Positions 32,348 through 41,086 of a stretch of 46,476 nucleotides of DNA are shown here, in pieces. The notes beneath the pieces are model-generated. The model was given only the letters and a program-made list of their open reading frames with translations. It was not told where the DNA came from and did not search any database. The stretch's first letter is position 1, and each line of letters opens with the position of its first letter. This DNA comes from Clostridiales bacterium (GTDB lineage: Bacteria; Bacillota; Clostridia; Oscillospirales; Acutalibacteraceae): contig DXYF01000003.1 in assembly GCA_019415945.1 (NCBI GenBank), positions 1 through 46,476 of the forward strand, given 5' to 3'. The position numbers and the translations under genes are program-made.

Positions 32348-33595
32348 ATGAAAATTTTACTTGTAAATAAATATCACTATGTAAAAGGCGGAAGCGAAAC
32401 CTACTATTTCGGACTTGCAAAGCTTCTTGAGAGTCACGGTCACGAGGTAATATACTTTGCTATGGCGGACGAAAAGAACTTCCCCTGCGAGCAGGAAAAG
32501 TTTTTTGTAAGCAATGTTGACTTTAACGGCGATATTTCAAAGCTTCAAAAAATAAAAGCGGGCTTTCGTGTACTTTACTCCTTTGAAGCAAAAAAGAACA
32601 TTTCGGCTTTAATCGAAAAAGAACGCCCCGATGTTGTGCATATTAATCTTGTGCACCGCCACATAACGCTGTCCGTTGTGAGGGCAATCAAAAAGTACAA
32701 TATCCCCATTGTTTTTACGATACACGATTTAAACTGTGTTTGCCCGAATCACGAGATGCTCTCAAACGGAAAGGTTTGCGAGCTTTGTCTTCACGGAAAA
32801 TATATTAACTGCATAAAAAACAAGTGCGTAAAAAACTCAGGTGCAAAGAGTGCTCTTGCGGCACTTGAAGCAATTAACTACAAAAGAATGGGAATTTACG
32901 ACGATATTGATTTGTTTATCACGCCGTCCGCATTTTACAAGAAAAAACTTGAAGAATCCGGTATAATTCATTCAAAAATTATACACATGAAAAACTTTCT
33001 TCCGACAGATACTGTCTATTCATGCGATAATCCCGACAAAGGCTATCTTTTGTATTTCGGAAGAATTTCCGAAGAAAAGGGCGTACTTACTCTTGTAAAG
33101 GCAGTTGAAAAGCTAAATAACAGCACTCCGCTTTATATTCTCGGCACGGGATCTGTAGAAGATGAAATTAAATCATATATATCAGAGCACAATCTCAACG
33201 GAAAAATTAAAATGCTCGGCTTTAAATCGGGCGACGAGCTGAAAAAATATGTAAGTCAGGCAAAATGCATTATTCTCCCCAGCGAATGGTATGAAAACGG
33301 GCCTTACGCAATTATGGAAGCTATGTCGCAGGGCAAGCCTGTGATAGTAAGCCATTACGGCGGACTGCCCGAAATAGTGGAGGACGGAAAAACCGGCTTT
33401 ATCTGCAAACCGTTTGACAGTGATGATTTAGGAAGCTGTATAGAAAAAATTTGCGGTTTGTCAGAGGGCGAATACAAGGAAATGAGTAAAAATGCAGTTG
33501 AATCCGCACTTGCAAATTTCAGCCCCGATAAATATGCCGAAAAAATAATATGTCTTTACAAGAAATTAATGGAAAAAAGAAAGCAGGTTAAATAA
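32348..33595 (+). CDS. Glycosyltransferase family 4
   Basis: 415 residues with GT-B fold: N-terminal LVNKYHYVKGGSETYYFGLA and, in the C-terminal half, YFGRISEEKGVLTLVKAVEK and EWYENGPYAIMEAMSQGKPV (the E-x7-E type nucleotide-sugar motif). A cysteine-rich insert (NCVCPNHEML, KVCELCLHGK, NCIKNKCVK) occurs after HD; this insert is common in one GT4 subgroup and may bind metal. It continues the sugar-transfer part of the operon. Confidence 0.9.
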   Translation: MKILLVNKYHYVKGGSETYYFGLAKLLESHGHEVIYFAMADEKNFPCEQEKFFVSNVDFNGDISKLQKIKAGFRVLYSFEAKKNISALIEKERPDVVHINLVHRHITLSVVRAIKKYNIPIVFTIHDLNCVCPNHEMLSNGKVCELCLHGKYINCIKNKCVKNSGAKSALAALEAINYKRMGIYDDIDLFITPSAFYKKKLEESGIIHSKIIHMKNFLPTDTVYSCDNPDKGYLLYFGRISEEKGVLTLVKAVEKLNNSTPLYILGTGSVEDEIKSYISEHNLNGKIKMLGFKSGDELKKYVSQAKCIILPSEWYENGPYAIMEAMSQGKPVIVSHYGGLPEIVEDGKTGFICKPFDSDDLGSCIEKICGLSEGEYKEMSKNAVESALANFSPDKYAEKIICLYKKLMEKRKQVK

Positions 33596-33597
33596 AA

Positions 33598-34094
33598 ATG
33601 ATATTACAGAGATTTAGGAAAAGAGTCAAAAGAAAATATGTCATATTAAGACTTTTGACCAAAAAAACGGTATTCTGCGTGCTAAATTTTTAAAAAAGCA
33701 CAAGATACTCGGCAGTGTCGGTGAAAACTGCTGGTATGAACCGTTTAAAATTCCGTCCGAAAGCGACCTTGTTTTCCTCGGTGATAATGTCACGGTTGCG
33801 ACCGAAGTTCTTTTTATGAATCACGATTTAACCGCGACCATGCTCAACAGAGCTCTTAACACGGACAGGTTTAAGTTCAGAAAAGGCGAAATACACATCG
33901 GAAACAATGTTTTCATCGGTGCACGAAGCACCATTCTTTATGGAGTAAACATAGGAAACAATGTTATTATAGGAGCGGGATCCATAGTCACAAAGGATAT
34001 TCCAGATAACAGCATTGTAGCCGGAGCTCCCGCTAAATTTATCAAATCTTTTGACGACTATATAAGCAAAATGGACGAACTATCAAAGGAATAA
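33598..34094 (+). pseudogene. Hexapeptide-repeat O-acetyltransferase with a frame break
   Basis: From the ATG at 33598 the frame reads MILQRFRKRVKRKYVILRL and soon stops at 33691. The -1 frame then continues at 33654 as FDQKNGILRAKFLKKHK and on through VGENCWYEPFKIPSESDLVFLG (split here) to IHIGNNVFIGARSTILYGV, the left-handed beta-helix acetyltransferase of the WbbJ/maltose acetyltransferase group (about 165 residues in all). Adding one T to the run at 33653-33656 joins both parts perfectly. Either a real one-base deletion or an assembly error. No start in the second frame lies before the ATG at 33816, which is inside the domain. Confidence 0.8.
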
Positions 34095-34098
34095 AACT

Positions 34099-35226
34099 AT
34101 GGAAAAAAGCAAGCAAAAAACAGTTGCCTATCTCACCCGCCACACGGTTTCAAATTACGGTTCCGTGCTTCAGGCTTACGCAACTCAAACCGCCCTTGAA
34201 AAACTGGGCTGCGACCCTGTGTGCATAAACTACTACAGGAGCGACGAGAAGCCAAAGGAGCTTGTTCACACGCTTTTACAATGCTCAAAGTGGAACAAAA
34301 ACGCCCTTACACGCCTTGTATATATGCTAACTCAAAAACCGGTTTACAGCTATGCGGGAAAGAAATTTGAGCAGTACCGAAAAATAGTGAAAATAACAAA
34401 AGATGAATACAACAGCGAGCAGGACTTGATTTTAAACTGTCCCGAGGCGGATATTTATATGACGGGAAGCGACCAGGTGTGGAACACAATTACCCTAAAT
34501 AAAATTGACCCTGTGTATTTTATGTCGTTTCTAAAGGACGGGCAAAAACGCATTGCATACGCCGCAAGCTTCGGCTCATCGTGCGTCAAAGACGAGGACA
34601 AGCCCGTCATGTCAAAACTGCTCAAAAAATACGACTTCATATCGGTGCGTGAAAACAGCGGCATAAAAATAGCAGAGGAACTCGGCGTAAACGCAAGCCA
34701 GGTGCTTGACCCTACGCTCCTTCTGACAAAGGAGGAGTGGGAAAAAATAATTCCAAAGCGTGAGTGTGCTGAAAAATATGTTCTTGTTTATCAGCTTCAC
34801 CCGAACAAACGCTTTGACAAATACGCAAAAGAATTTGCAAAGAAAAAGGGATTAAAGCTCTATAGAATAAGCCATTGCTTTCACCATATTGTGCGAAGCG
34901 GAAAATTTATCTGCTGTCCCAAAATTGAGGACTTTTTATGGTACATCAAAAACGCCGAATACTTTTTGACGGATTCCTTTCACGGAACAGCATTTGCAAT
35001 AGGGCTTAACACTCAGTTTGTCGATGTTCTACCCAAAAACTACAGCGAGCGTATTTCAAGCGTTTTATCACTCATCGGTTATGAAAACAGAATCCTGAAA
35101 AGTTATGATGATTTTTCACTTGCCGATAAAGAAATCAACTTTGAATCGGTAAATCAAAAAATTAATTCACAACGCCTCAAATCATATGAAATTCTGAAGA
35201 ATATGTTAGGTGAATGTCTTGGATAA
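34099..35226 (+). CDS. Polysaccharide pyruvyl transferase family protein 1
   Basis: 375 residues of the CsaB/WcaK family (PF04230), which transfers pyruvate from phosphoenolpyruvate to a sugar. Motifs: SNYGSVLQAYATQTALEKLG, YMTGSDQVWN, AYAASFGSS, SVRENSG, LDPTLLLTKEEW and TDSFHGTAFAIGL. It overlaps or abuts the following FrhB-like gene, so the two are translationally linked. One of three such genes in this operon. The acceptor sugar cannot be told from the sequence. Confidence 0.9.
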   Translation: MEKSKQKTVAYLTRHTVSNYGSVLQAYATQTALEKLGCDPVCINYYRSDEKPKELVHTLLQCSKWNKNALTRLVYMLTQKPVYSYAGKKFEQYRKIVKITKDEYNSEQDLILNCPEADIYMTGSDQVWNTITLNKIDPVYFMSFLKDGQKRIAYAASFGSSCVKDEDKPVMSKLLKKYDFISVRENSGIKIAEELGVNASQVLDPTLLLTKEEWEKIIPKRECAEKYVLVYQLHPNKRFDKYAKEFAKKKGLKLYRISHCFHHIVRSGKFICCPKIEDFLWYIKNAEYFLTDSFHGTAFAIGLNTQFVDVLPKNYSERISSVLSLIGYENRILKSYDDFSLADKEINFESVNQKINSQRLKSYEILKNMLGECLG

Positions 35227-35230
35227 TATA

Positions 35231-36385
35231 ATGAAAATCGGCAAAGACTGCTGCGGATGCAACGCCTGCGAACAGCTTTGCCCTAAAAAATGCATTACAT
35301 TTGAATACGACAGCGAGGGATTTTTGTACCCTCAGGTTGATAAATACCTTTGTATTGAATGCGGAATATGCACAAGCCACTGCCCGGTAATACAAAAGGT
35401 TGAGTGCGGAAAAAATCCTGAAGTCTTTGCGGCAAAATACACCGACTCATACTCCGTTTTTAAGAGCACATCGGGCGGAATTTTTATCCCTCTTGCCCTG
35501 AATGTGCTAAAAAAAGGCGGCGTGGTCTTTGGCTGTGCCTATGACGGCGAGCTAAAGGCAAAGCACATTGCGGTTGAGAGTGAAAAAGAGCTTTGCAGGC
35601 TTCAGGGTTCAAAGTATGTACAAAGCGATACAAGGGGAGTTTACTCAAGGGTAAAAAAGGAGCTTGAAAAGGGCAGATATGTGCTCTTCAGCGGAACAGG
35701 ATGTCAATGTGCCGGCTTAAAGACATATTTAAAAAAGGACTATGAAAAGCTTTTGATTTCGGATATTGTGTGCCATGGTGTGCCGAGTCCTAAACTTTTT
35801 GAAAAATATATTGAATATATGGGCAAAAAGCTCGGCGGTAAACTTACCGAATACAATTTCAGGAGCAAGGAAAAACGAGGCTGGGATTTGTATTACAAGG
35901 CAAAAAACACAAAAAAGAGCAAATCCGATTACGGCTTTTTTGACCCGTACTACAATGCGTTTCTCACGGGGAAAACCTACCGCGAGAGCTGTTATAAATG
36001 CAAATTTGCAAATGCCGCAAGAGCGGGCGATATCACCCTCGCCGACTATTGGGGAATACAAAAAATGCACCCCGATTTTTACGACAAAAACGGAGTTTCC
36101 CTTGTGCTTATAAACAGCGATAAAGGCAAAAAAGCGTGGGATGAAATCAGCGGCAGAATAAAAGCTGTCCCATCGACAATAGAAAAAGCGTCCGTTATGA
36201 ACAAAAACCTTGTCGCACCGTCAAAACGCCCCGATTGCCGTGACGGTATTTACGAGGGAATGGACGGTGATTTTGACTTATATGTTAAAACAAAGCTTAG
36301 TTTTAAGATAAATCCCAAAACAAAAATTAAAAAGATGATACCGCAATCACTCAAAGAAAACATTTTAAAACTAATAAGGAAATAA
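35231..36385 (+). CDS. Iron-sulphur FrhB-like flavoprotein (coenzyme F420 hydrogenase beta family) 1
   Basis: About 384 residues from the ATG at 35231 (MKIGKDCCGC); a GTG at 35210 inside the previous gene is an alternative. Two 4Fe-4S ferredoxin motifs (Cys7-10-13-17 and Cys41-44-47-51) are followed by the FrhB N- and C-terminal domains: SGGIFIPLALNVL, KYVQSDTRGVY, FSGTGCQCAGL, VCHGVPSP and CYKCKFANAARAGDITLADY. The family uses FAD and iron-sulphur clusters. No F420 biosynthesis is expected in this type of organism, so another electron donor such as ferredoxin is likely. It follows a pyruvyl transferase. Role unknown. Confidence 0.88.
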   Translation: MKIGKDCCGCNACEQLCPKKCITFEYDSEGFLYPQVDKYLCIECGICTSHCPVIQKVECGKNPEVFAAKYTDSYSVFKSTSGGIFIPLALNVLKKGGVVFGCAYDGELKAKHIAVESEKELCRLQGSKYVQSDTRGVYSRVKKELEKGRYVLFSGTGCQCAGLKTYLKKDYEKLLISDIVCHGVPSPKLFEKYIEYMGKKLGGKLTEYNFRSKEKRGWDLYYKAKNTKKSKSDYGFFDPYYNAFLTGKTYRESCYKCKFANAARAGDITLADYWGIQKMHPDFYDKNGVSLVLINSDKGKKAWDEISGRIKAVPSTIEKASVMNKNLVAPSKRPDCRDGIYEGMDGDFDLYVKTKLSFKINPKTKIKKMIPQSLKENILKLIRK

Positions 36386-36402
36386 AAGAAAGATTTGATA
36401 AT

Positions 36403-37563
36403 ATGAAAAAGCTTGGAATATGTATTTGCTATCAGCACAGAAACTACGGAAGTCAGCTTCAAAGCTACGCTACTACAGCGGAACTTAAAAAAAGAGGAAT
36501 TGACTTTGAGATTATAAGATACAAAAAAAAGCTCAATTTAAAGCTTATAATAAAGCTTATTCCGAGACTTTTTAATCCTGTTTTTTTAAGTGACAGAGTG
36601 CTTATAAGATATCAAAAAAGGTTTAAACTGATGCTTCGCCCGGGGCTAAAAAAACAAAACGATATTCGTAACAACCGTCTTGCAAAATTTTCAAAGGAAC
36701 GCTTTACCGCCCTGTCGCCTGTTTACTGCGGATACGATGAGCTTTGCCGTGCTTCTCAAAAATATGACGGGGTTATGGTGGGAAGCGACCAGCTGTGGGC
36801 TCCCGGAGGAATTACATCTAATTTTTACAATCTTATGTTTGCTCCTGATAAATCGGTTAAAATTTCTTATGCGACAAGCTTCGGGGTATCTCAGATAGAA
36901 AAAAAGCTTCACACTGTTTATTCAAAATTTCTGTCAAGAATGGATTATATAAGCGTGCGTGAAAACAGCGGAAAAAAGCTTGTTGAAAGCCTGAGTGACA
37001 AAACTGCAGAGGTTGTAGTTGACCCTGTGCTTCTTCTCACAAAAGATGATTGGGACAGAGAAATTCCCTGCACAAGAATATATGACCAACCATATATCTT
37101 TGCTTATTTTCTCGGAAAAAGTTCTGAATACAGAAACAGAGTAACGGAATTTGCACGCAAAAAAGGCATAAAAATCGTAACTACTCATCATATGGACAGC
37201 TACAACAAAGCGGATGAAAACTTCGGCGATATTGTATCGTTTGATATAGGTCCCGCAGAGTTTGTAAATCTTATAAGGAATGCTGAATATGTATTTACAG
37301 ACTCATTTCACGGTTCTGTTTTCTCTGTTATTTATGAGAAAAAATTTATGGTATTTGACCGCTACTCAAACAACAGTATATCCTCTAAAAACTCAAGGAT
37401 TGACAGCTTCTGCACAAACTATGGACTCCAATCCCGCAGATATGAAAATGATATTTACGCTGTTGAAAACGAAATTAACTACACCGCTGTGCTTGACAAG
37501 GTAAATGAGCACAGAAAAATCTCCCTTGCTTTCCTTGACAGGGCTTTGGGAGACTTTGCATAA
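36403..37563 (+). CDS. Polysaccharide pyruvyl transferase family protein 2
   Basis: 386 residues; same family as the gene at 34099 with clear motifs YGSQLQSYATTAELKKRG, VMVGSDQLWAPGG, SYATSFGVSQ, SVRENSG, VDPVLLLTKDDW and TDSFHGSVFSVIY. Sequence differs widely from copy 1 between the motifs, so this is no recent duplicate. It is followed 12 bases later by the second FrhB-like gene, repeating the two-gene pattern. Probably modifies a different sugar or position. Confidence 0.9.
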   Translation: MKKLGICICYQHRNYGSQLQSYATTAELKKRGIDFEIIRYKKKLNLKLIIKLIPRLFNPVFLSDRVLIRYQKRFKLMLRPGLKKQNDIRNNRLAKFSKERFTALSPVYCGYDELCRASQKYDGVMVGSDQLWAPGGITSNFYNLMFAPDKSVKISYATSFGVSQIEKKLHTVYSKFLSRMDYISVRENSGKKLVESLSDKTAEVVVDPVLLLTKDDWDREIPCTRIYDQPYIFAYFLGKSSEYRNRVTEFARKKGIKIVTTHHMDSYNKADENFGDIVSFDIGPAEFVNLIRNAEYVFTDSFHGSVFSVIYEKKFMVFDRYSNNSISSKNSRIDSFCTNYGLQSRRYENDIYAVENEINYTAVLDKVNEHRKISLAFLDRALGDFA

Positions 37564-37575
37564 CGGAGGGCTGTT

Positions 37576-38766
37576 ATGATAAATATTACAAACGATAACA
37601 AAAAAGACTGCTGCGGCTGTACTGCCTGTGCAAATATATGCCCCAAACACTGTATCACAATGAAAGAAGACAGAGAAGGATTTATGTATCCGTCCGTTGA
37701 CAAAACAAATTGCATTAACTGCAATTTGTGCGAAAAGGTGTGCCCCATTATTAATACACAGCCCTCACAATCTCTCCCCGATAAAGCATATATTGTACGC
37801 AACAAGGATTGTGAAATTGTCAAAAACAGCACCTCTGGCGGTGCCGTAACCGCTTTTTGTGAAGAGATTTTACGCAAAAACGGCATTATATTCGGAGGAG
37901 CATTTGACGAAAATTTCAATGTTTTGCACAGAAGTGCGGAAAGCGTCGAGGATTTGAAAATTTTCCGAAGTTCAAAGTATGTACAAAGCGACTTATCAGA
38001 CACCTACAAAAATGTCAGACAAAACCTTGACAACGGAAGGTATGTTATGTTTACCGGCACGCCATGTCAGGTTGAGGGACTTTTAAGGTTTTTAAAAAAG
38101 CCGTATAATAATTTGTTTACCGTTGACTTTGTGTGCCGTGCAGTTCCGTCGCCGCTTGTATGGAAAAAATACAGAGAGCTCAAAACAAAAAAATATAATT
38201 CCGAAATAACTTATGCAAACTTCAGGGAAAAAACATACGGCTACCACAGTGCAAACCTAACATTACGGTTTGCAAGCGGGAAAAAAAGCATAGAAAACAC
38301 AAAAACCGATTATATGCTTAAAAGTTTTTTTGACGGCATTTGTTCACGCCCGTCGTGCTATGAATGTGCATTCAGAAAAGCCGACAGAGTGTCAGACTTA
38401 ACTGTATTTGACTGCTGGAATATAACGAGATATGTTCCGAATCTGCCGGATGACGACAAGGGTTATACGGCTGTTATTGTGCAAAGCGAAAAAGGTGAAA
38501 AAATGCTTTGCGATGTAAGCGATAAACTTATTATGCATAAAGCTGATGTTGAAACACTTATAAAGCATGACGGATTTATGGCACTTAAAAACCCGTACAA
38601 GCACCCCAAAAGAGACGAGTATTTTAATATGCTGTCAAAGGGCGAAACGCTTGACCGTGCCGTACAAGCGTTTGTGCCGATAAAAAAAAGCAGACGGCTG
38701 CTGGGAAAAACACGATTTATTCTTTACAAGCTCGGACTGCTCAATTTAATCAAAAAGCTAAAATAA
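37576..38766 (+). CDS. Iron-sulphur FrhB-like flavoprotein (coenzyme F420 hydrogenase beta family) 2
   Basis: 396 residues starting after GGAGGG. Two 4Fe-4S motifs (Cys12-15-18-22 and Cys46-49-52-56), then SGGAVTAFCEEIL, SKYVQSDLSDTYKNV, FTGTPCQVEGLLRFL, VCRAVPSP, and CYECAFRKADRVSDLT. It aligns along its whole length with the gene at 35231 yet is clearly diverged. Both copies end in basic C-termini without a membrane helix, so they are cytoplasmic. Likely a redox partner of the pyruvyl transferases or of another sugar-modifying step; this is inference. Confidence 0.88.
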   Translation: MINITNDNKKDCCGCTACANICPKHCITMKEDREGFMYPSVDKTNCINCNLCEKVCPIINTQPSQSLPDKAYIVRNKDCEIVKNSTSGGAVTAFCEEILRKNGIIFGGAFDENFNVLHRSAESVEDLKIFRSSKYVQSDLSDTYKNVRQNLDNGRYVMFTGTPCQVEGLLRFLKKPYNNLFTVDFVCRAVPSPLVWKKYRELKTKKYNSEITYANFREKTYGYHSANLTLRFASGKKSIENTKTDYMLKSFFDGICSRPSCYECAFRKADRVSDLTVFDCWNITRYVPNLPDDDKGYTAVIVQSEKGEKMLCDVSDKLIMHKADVETLIKHDGFMALKNPYKHPKRDEYFNMLSKGETLDRAVQAFVPIKKSRRLLGKTRFILYKLGLLNLIKKLK

Positions 38767-38782
38767 TTTAAGGTGAAAACTG

Positions 38783-39754
38783 ATGACTTATCCCAAAATT
38801 TCAATTATCGTACCTGTTTATAATTCGGAAGCTTATCTAAAAGCTGCCGTCGAAAGTCTTTTAAATCAGACATACAAAAATACTGAAATTATACTTGTTG
38901 ACGACGGTTCAACAGACAACAGCCCGGAAATCTGCGATGAGTTTGAAAAAAGCTATACAAATGTAAAGACAATTCATCAGAAAAATCTGGGCGTCTCTTC
39001 TGCACGCAACGCAGGAATTAAGGCCGCAAGCGGTGAATATATCGGTTTTTGTGACGGTGACGACACAATTGACGAGGATATGTACGAATTTCTGTATAAT
39101 CTAATAAATACAGAAAACGCAGACATATCACTGTGTGAGGTAAGGTTTGTAATGTCTGACGGAAGTGTAAAGAACATTGCCACGGGAAAGCGTCAGGTTT
39201 GGGACAGTCCGCAAAAATTTTTGGTTGACTTTTTTTCGGGCGAAGTAAAAATGAGCGTAAACACAAAACTGTTTAGGCGTGAGATTTGCAAAGATATTGA
39301 ATTTCCCATTGACTGCAAAACAAATGAAGACAAGTATTTTTGCTTTCTCGCTTCACTTAACGCACAAAAAATCGTAAGCAAAAATGACGCAAAATACACC
39401 TATTACAGAAGGACAGGTTCTTCGTCGATCACGAGTTTTTCAGCAAAATACTTTGACTGTATTTATCTTGCAGACAAAATGATTGAAAAAACACAAAAAT
39501 ACTGTCCCGATTTGATTGACCACGCAAAATGCAACAAGCTTGCTACTGTTTTGAGAATTTATAAGCTTATGTATATGCGTGGAGGACTGCGGAAATTTAG
39601 TACAGATGCAAAAAAAATGGTTGACTATGTAAGAGCTTTTGACAAAAAAAATGCAAAAAAATATTTAACTCAAAAAAACTATATTCGCTACAAAACCCTT
39701 TGCATAAGCAAAACCGCATTTATGCTTATGACTAAATTCTTTGACAAGTATTAA
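38783..39754 (+). CDS. Glycosyltransferase family 2
   Basis: 323 residues. GT-A inverting enzyme: ISIIVPVYNSEAYLKAAVES, ILVDDGSTDNSPEICDEF, GVSSARNAGIKAASGEYIGF and the metal-binding FCDGDDTID. KTNEDKYFCFLASL in the middle carries the usual ED. A basic C-terminal tail may contact the membrane. It lies between the second FrhB-like gene and the polymerase and would add another sugar of the repeat unit. Donor not known. Confidence 0.92.
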   Translation: MTYPKISIIVPVYNSEAYLKAAVESLLNQTYKNTEIILVDDGSTDNSPEICDEFEKSYTNVKTIHQKNLGVSSARNAGIKAASGEYIGFCDGDDTIDEDMYEFLYNLINTENADISLCEVRFVMSDGSVKNIATGKRQVWDSPQKFLVDFFSGEVKMSVNTKLFRREICKDIEFPIDCKTNEDKYFCFLASLNAQKIVSKNDAKYTYYRRTGSSSITSFSAKYFDCIYLADKMIEKTQKYCPDLIDHAKCNKLATVLRIYKLMYMRGGLRKFSTDAKKMVDYVRAFDKKNAKKYLTQKNYIRYKTLCISKTAFMLMTKFFDKY

Positions 39755-39763
39755 TTTGGAACG

Positions 39764-41086
39764 GTGAAAAAATTGATTTATCTTGATACCTCAAAAATTA
39801 CTGTAAAAAAAATACTTTATGCTGTGCTTACCGTGCTTATCCCCATAATCTGTGTTGGCGGAGCTTCGTATTTCCCATATACATTTCGTTTACCGTTTAT
39901 GTACATTACTGCAATTATATTTGCGGTAACATTTGTTTTTTCAGACTTAAAAATCAGACTGTCATTTCCGTCTGTATGCTTTTTATTGCTTTTATCATAT
40001 ATTGCAATATCAATTATACTTTCACTCGACCCTGCATCAACAGCAAGTCTGTTTTTGATTTATCTCTGCTCAGCAACAATGCTGTTTCTTGATTTACCTC
40101 AAGCGGTTTATCACAGAATAATATTTATAATGTATGTAATTTGTATTATTATCGCATTTTCCATTGTAATAAGTGTTTTTATTGACGACTTCATAAACAA
40201 ATACCTTTGGATAATTGTAAATCCCGGAAGATCCTCCGAAACCATATCTGCCATTCGCAAAGAGCTTTCTTTGGGGGCATATTCGGGTCTTGCCCGCGAA
40301 AAGGCAGAGGCTGCATATATTATGAATGTTGGTATTGCAATTTCGTTCGCAAGATACTTTTCAAAATCAAAGTTTGAAAAATTTGAACTATTGTTCTTAA
40401 TCATTCTTTTTGCAGCACTTATACTAACAGGTAAGCGTACATTTTTCTTAATACCGATTATATGCTTTATAGTACTCATTACAATATCAAAATCAAAAAA
40501 CAAAGCCATAAAATTTTTAAGTGTTATGCTTATTTCTGCCGTTGCCTTGTTTGTAATAATGATGTTTTTCCCGGAAATGGCAAATATCTTCTACCGTTTT
40601 GCAGATTCGGAAAATATGGAGTCAATGGGAAACCGCGACTTAATCTGGAAATATATGTTTATGATGATTTCCGATTACTGGGCGTTCGGAGGCGGATTCG
40701 GCTCATTTAATCAATATGCATACGACCACGGTTTTCGTGTATACAACGAAAAGTGGGAATACAACGCCCACAACTCATATTTTCAGGTTATCGGTGAGTT
40801 AGGAATAATCGGCATTACTCTGTTAGCATTATTTATAATATCTTCTCTGATTTTAACAATAAAGCTTATTGCAAAATACACCGATCCCAAAAAGCTTGAG
40901 CTTTTGTACGGATCACTTTATATTCAGATTATGATTGCAATATACTCGGTAACAGGCAATCCTCTTTATACAAAGCAAATTCTCTTTATTTGGCTGTTTT
41001 CAATCGGAGTTATGCTCTATGTCAAAAACGACTCTGAATATAAAATTAAAACACTACCTGCAAGGAGAAATTACAACTATGGATAA
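39764..41086 (+). CDS. wzy: O-antigen ligase/polymerase-type membrane protein (Wzy)
   Basis: About 440 residues with around 10-12 membrane helices. The late periplasmic-type loop (ENMESMGNRDLIWKYMFMMI, then AFGGGFGSFNQYAYDHGF and NAHNSYFQVIGELGIIG) fits the PF04932 O-antigen ligase/polymerase group, in which an NAHN/H-x-x-Y loop is typical. It should join repeat units outside the membrane. GTG at 39764 is used; a TTG at 39773 with GGTGA at good spacing is an alternative. It overlaps the next gene by 8 bases. Confidence 0.85.
   Translation: MKKLIYLDTSKITVKKILYAVLTVLIPIICVGGASYFPYTFRLPFMYITAIIFAVTFVFSDLKIRLSFPSVCFLLLLSYIAISIILSLDPASTASLFLIYLCSATMLFLDLPQAVYHRIIFIMYVICIIIAFSIVISVFIDDFINKYLWIIVNPGRSSETISAIRKELSLGAYSGLAREKAEAAYIMNVGIAISFARYFSKSKFEKFELLFLIILFAALILTGKRTFFLIPIICFIVLITISKSKNKAIKFLSVMLISAVALFVIMMFFPEMANIFYRFADSENMESMGNRDLIWKYMFMMISDYWAFGGGFGSFNQYAYDHGFRVYNEKWEYNAHNSYFQVIGELGIIGITLLALFIISSLILTIKLIAKYTDPKKLELLYGSLYIQIMIAIYSVTGNPLYTKQILFIWLFSIGVMLYVKNDSEYKIKTLPARRNYNYG

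Noticed and set aside
35231..38766. Real coenzyme F420 hydrogenase activity for the FrhB-like proteins
   Set aside because: No other hydrogenase subunit or F420 synthesis gene is in the window and the genes sit among polysaccharide genes; only family membership is claimed.
40111..40509. 132-codon minus-strand frame in wzy
   Set aside because: Lies opposite membrane helices of Wzy; AT-rich codon shadows commonly give such frames.
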